A DNA stretch of 64,000 bases. It comes from Erythrobacter donghaensis. Lineage in GTDB: Bacteria; Pseudomonadota; Alphaproteobacteria; Sphingomonadales; Sphingomonadaceae. Both the position numbers and the translations under genes were made by a program. Of the stretch, positions 61,922 to 64,000 are shown piece after piece. Location of the stretch: assembly GCF_002155425.1 (NCBI RefSeq), contig NZ_MUYG01000011.1:310001-374000 (forward strand), in the 5' to 3' direction. Each line of letters starts with the position of its first letter. Within the stretch, counting starts at the first letter, position 1. Below the pieces are notes generated by a model. It was not told the origin of the DNA. It worked only from the letters and a program-made list of their open reading frames with translations, and searched no databases.

Positions 61922-61937
61922 TGTTTCACGTGAAACA
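61922..61937. promoter_or_regulatory. parS: parS centromere-like site 2 (ParB binding)
   Basis: Identical 16-bp palindrome TGTTTCACGTGAAACA, again with symmetry extended to 20 bp (61920-61939). It lies in the convergent gap between the TonB receptor and halogenase 2 genes, 54.6 kb from site 1. Confidence 0.92.
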
Positions 61938-61962
61938 TTGCGCCTGTCTTAGCAGGCGATAA

Positions 61963-63483
61963 TCAGCCCGCGAGCGGCGGGGCGGCGCAGTGGCGGGCGA
62001 TGAAATCGCCGTGGCTCGGCATGGCGGCGACCGCCTCGCCCATCGCTTCGCGGATTTGCGCCATGCGCTCGGCCACAGGAACGCCCTCGCGCATATGGGC
62101 GAGCGCGGGCGCGCGCTCCGGCACAATACCCTGACCGAGATAGACCGCGATCCAGCTGGGGTTGGCGAACAGCTCCTGCGGCTCGGCCACCAGCGTTCCG
62201 TGGGCGCGGAAATGGTCGATCTTGTATTGCAGGCTGTCCGGGATCGGCATGGCGGCGGTGTAGCGCCACAGCTCGGAATCGTCCCGCTCGCTCGCCTTGT
62301 AGTGCAGGATCAGGAAGTCGCGGATCAGCTCGTATTCGCGCGCGGTCTGGGCGTTGTATTCTCGCACCAGCAGCGGCGACATGGTGCTGTCCGGCAGCAG
62401 CGCGATGAGCCTGAGGATCGCATATTGGATGAGGTGGAGGCTGGTCGATTCCAGCGGCTCCATGAACCCGGCGGAAAGCCCGATGGCGACGCAATTGCGC
62501 TTCCAGAACTCGCGCCGTTTGCCGGTGACGAAACGCAGCGGGCGCGGGTCGGCGAGGGCCTTGCCGTCCAGATTGGAAAGGAGGGTCGCGGCGGCCTCGT
62601 CCTCGGAGATGAACTCGCTGCAATGGACATAGCCGTTGCCGGTGCGGTGCTGGAGCGGGATGCGCCACTGCCACCCGGCTTCGCGCGCGGTGGAGCGGGT
62701 GTATGGGGTGAAGTCGCCCTTCTCGCAAGGCACGGCCACGGCCCGGTCGCAGGGGAGCCAATGCTGCCAGTTGTCGTATCCTGCTTGGAGCGCTTCCTCG
62801 ATCAAGAGGCCGCGGAAGCCCGAGCAGTCGATGAAGAGCTCGCCCTCGATCCGCGTCCCGCTGTCGAGCGTCACGGCTTCGATGAACCCGTCCTCACCGC
62901 GCAGGGCAACATCGACGACCTTGCCCTCGATCCGCGTCACGCCTCGCGCCTCGGCGAAGCGCCTGAGGTAGGCGGCGTAGAGCCCCGCGTCGAAGTGGTA
63001 GGCATAGTCGAAGGTCGACTGGATCATCCGCCGGTCGGGCGAAGGGTGGGCGAACTTGCCCGCCTTCGCCATCGCCCAGCACATCGCGAAGTCGTCGATC
63101 GGGCCCTCGACGCGCCCCGCCAGATGCTCGCGCATCCAGTGGTGGTAGAAGGGCACTTGGTCGAACTCGGCGCCATGCTGGCCGAAGGGGTGGAAGTAGC
63201 TGTGGCCGAGCCTACCCCAGTCGACGAATTCGATCCCGAGCTTGTAGCTCCCTTGAGTCTCGCGCACAAAGGTCGCCTCGTCGATGCCGAGCCGCTGGTT
63301 GAAATTGCGGATGGGCGGGATGGTCGCTTCTCCCACCCCGACCGTGCCGATCGCCTCGCTCTCGATCAGCGTGATCGCGCAGGCCCCGCCCACCGCGTGC
63401 GAGAGCGCCGCCGCCGTCATCCACCCGGCCGAGCCGCCACCGACGATGACGATGGACTTCAGCGGGGCAGGCGCGCTGGTCAT
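61963..63483 (-). CDS. Flavin-dependent (tryptophan-type) halogenase 2
   Basis: 506-residue paralogue of halogenase 1. It has FAD motif GGGSAGW, catalytic Lys81 in [20 protein letters not shown] at 270-276 and EPLESTSL with Glu345. The two differ most between residues 95 and 150, the substrate-cap region, suggesting different substrates. The ATG overlaps the LacI regulator stop (ATGA), so regulator and enzyme are co-translated. The gene converges on the TonB receptor. Confidence 0.93.
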   Translation of the reverse strand: MTSAPAPLKSIVIVGGGSAGWMTAAALSHAVGGACAITLIESEAIGTVGVGEATIPPIRNFNQRLGIDEATFVRETQGSYKLGIEFVDWGRLGHSYFHPFGQHGAEFDQVPFYHHWMREHLAGRVEGPIDDFAMCWAMAKAGKFAHPSPDRRMIQSTFDYAYHFDAGLYAAYLRRFAEARGVTRIEGKVVDVALRGEDGFIEAVTLDSGTRIEGELFIDCSGFRGLLIEEALQAGYDNWQHWLPCDRAVAVPCEKGDFTPYTRSTAREAGWQWRIPLQHRTGNGYVHCSEFISEDEAAATLLSNLDGKALADPRPLRFVTGKRREFWKRNCVAIGLSAGFMEPLESTSLHLIQYAILRLIALLPDSTMSPLLVREYNAQTAREYELIRDFLILHYKASERDDSELWRYTAAMPIPDSLQYKIDHFRAHGTLVAEPQELFANPSWIAVYLGQGIVPERAPALAHMREGVPVAERMAQIREAMGEAVAAMPSHGDFIARHCAAPPLAG

Positions 63484-64000
63484 CCGCCGCAGCTTTCGCG
63501 GATCAGCAGGCTGGTCTCGAGCCGCTGGGAGATCGCCGGGCCATCGCCCTTGTCGATCAGCTTGGACACCAACATCCGGCCCGCCAGATTGGCGTCCTGA
63601 TCGATCGTGGTGAGCTGCGGCGTGACGAGCCGCGCGGCGGGGATGTTGTCGTATCCGACCACCGAGACATCCTCCGGCACCTGCATCCCCGAACGGGTCA
63701 GCGCCCGGATCGCGCCGATCGCGATAAGGTCGCTGGCGGCGAACACCGCGTCAAAGCGCAAGCCCCGCGCAATCGCGCTGCGCACGGCGGCCTCGCCCGA
63801 ATGGACCTCGAAATGGGCGGGCACGATCAGCTCGTCATCGAAGGCGATCCCGGCCTGATCGAGCGCCTGCCGGTAGCCGCGAAAGCGCTGTTCGGCCTCG
63901 GGCGCTTCGGTGTCGCCAAGGAACAGGATGCGCCGCCGCCCGAGCCGCGCGAGGTGGGCCGTGGCCCGGCGGCCGCCTGCGAGGTTGTCCGATCCGATCA
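63480..64000 (-). CDS. LacI-family transcriptional regulator, N-terminus beyond window
   Basis: The last 172 residues are visible: [20 protein letters not shown], then [75 protein letters not shown] and [11 protein letters not shown]. This is the standard LacI/PurR effector-binding domain; the DNA-binding helix-turn-helix lies upstream of the window. It probably represses the halogenase/receptor locus until a ligand appears. A matching operator is at 58825. It overlaps halogenase 2 by 4 bp. Confidence 0.95.
   Translation of the reverse strand, partial: IGSDNLAGGRRATAHLARLGRRRILFLGDTEAPEAEQRFRGYRQALDQAGIAFDDELIVPAHFEVHSGEAAVRSAIARGLRFDAVFAASDLIAIGAIRALTRSGMQVPEDVSVVGYDNIPAARLVTPQLTTIDQDANLAGRMLVSKLIDKGDGPAISQRLETSLLIRESCGG

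Overview
The window is GC-rich, densely coded chromosomal DNA that looks like an alphaproteobacterium of the Sphingomonadales, most likely Erythrobacteraceae (Erythrobacter/Porphyrobacter type). This rests on the ChpT phosphotransferase of the CckA-ChpT-CtrA relay, an alphaproteobacterial RpoH, GatCAB, an ATP12-type chaperone, the TIGR02186/TauE pair, and TonB receptor-halogenase clusters typical of the group. The genus is an inference. Two perfect ParB (parS) palindromes, at 7307 and 61922, suggest the window lies in the origin-proximal part of the main chromosome. I saw no tRNA, IS element, prophage or CRISPR array.

Layout. 1-5093 (minus): two secreted fasciclin-domain genes lie downstream of an operon with an exported unknown protein, mtgA, a cation-efflux pump, an ECF sigma factor and its RskA-type anti-sigma factor. 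5247-7294: a secreted M20 amidohydrolase and an exported unknown, followed by parS. 7464-11826: rpoH, rluD, a JAMM peptidase, chpT, a peptidoglycan amidase and the RNase P RNA. 11858-19917: a pentapeptide/LprI-like exported protein, ugd, a phosphatase, a SIMPL protein, a glyoxalase, and a glycosyltransferase coupled to an outer-membrane-like partner. 20143-28606: TauE/TIGR02186, a HerA-like ATPase, a frameshifted gene, queE, a GIY-YIG nuclease bracketed by palindromes, and valS. 28717-32247: an Mla-type lipid transport operon. 32249-36065: an overlapping minus-strand run (ATP12 chaperone, HAD phosphatase, PaiB, RluC-like, FluC). 36295-42107: rpsU, an FKBP, gatC-gatA-(two tiny genes)-gatB, a lipoprotein and trmL. 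42124-44665: four small exported proteins. 44802-49086: a TolC/HlyD/ABC export operon whose ABC subunit has lost every recognisable ATPase motif. 49351-56179: two flavoprotein genes, one fused to a TMEM64-type membrane domain, a nucleoside transporter, a CDP-alcohol phosphotransferase, a DUF1499 protein and a lipoprotein cytochrome c. 56264-64000: a TonB receptor with two flavin-dependent halogenases, a DUF6445 protein and a LacI regulator.

Themes. (1) The ECF sigma/RskA/fasciclin arrangement parallels the mycobacterial SigK-RskA-MPT70/83 circuit. (2) The export operon with a pseudo-ATPase is the strongest candidate for an undescribed system. (3) The halogenase locus looks like a regulated uptake-and-modification unit. 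(4) Several families of short palindromes with constant loops and varying stems lie between genes, and one pair brackets the GIY-YIG gene. (5) A 20-bp tandem duplication separates a signal peptide from its mature domain in one gene.
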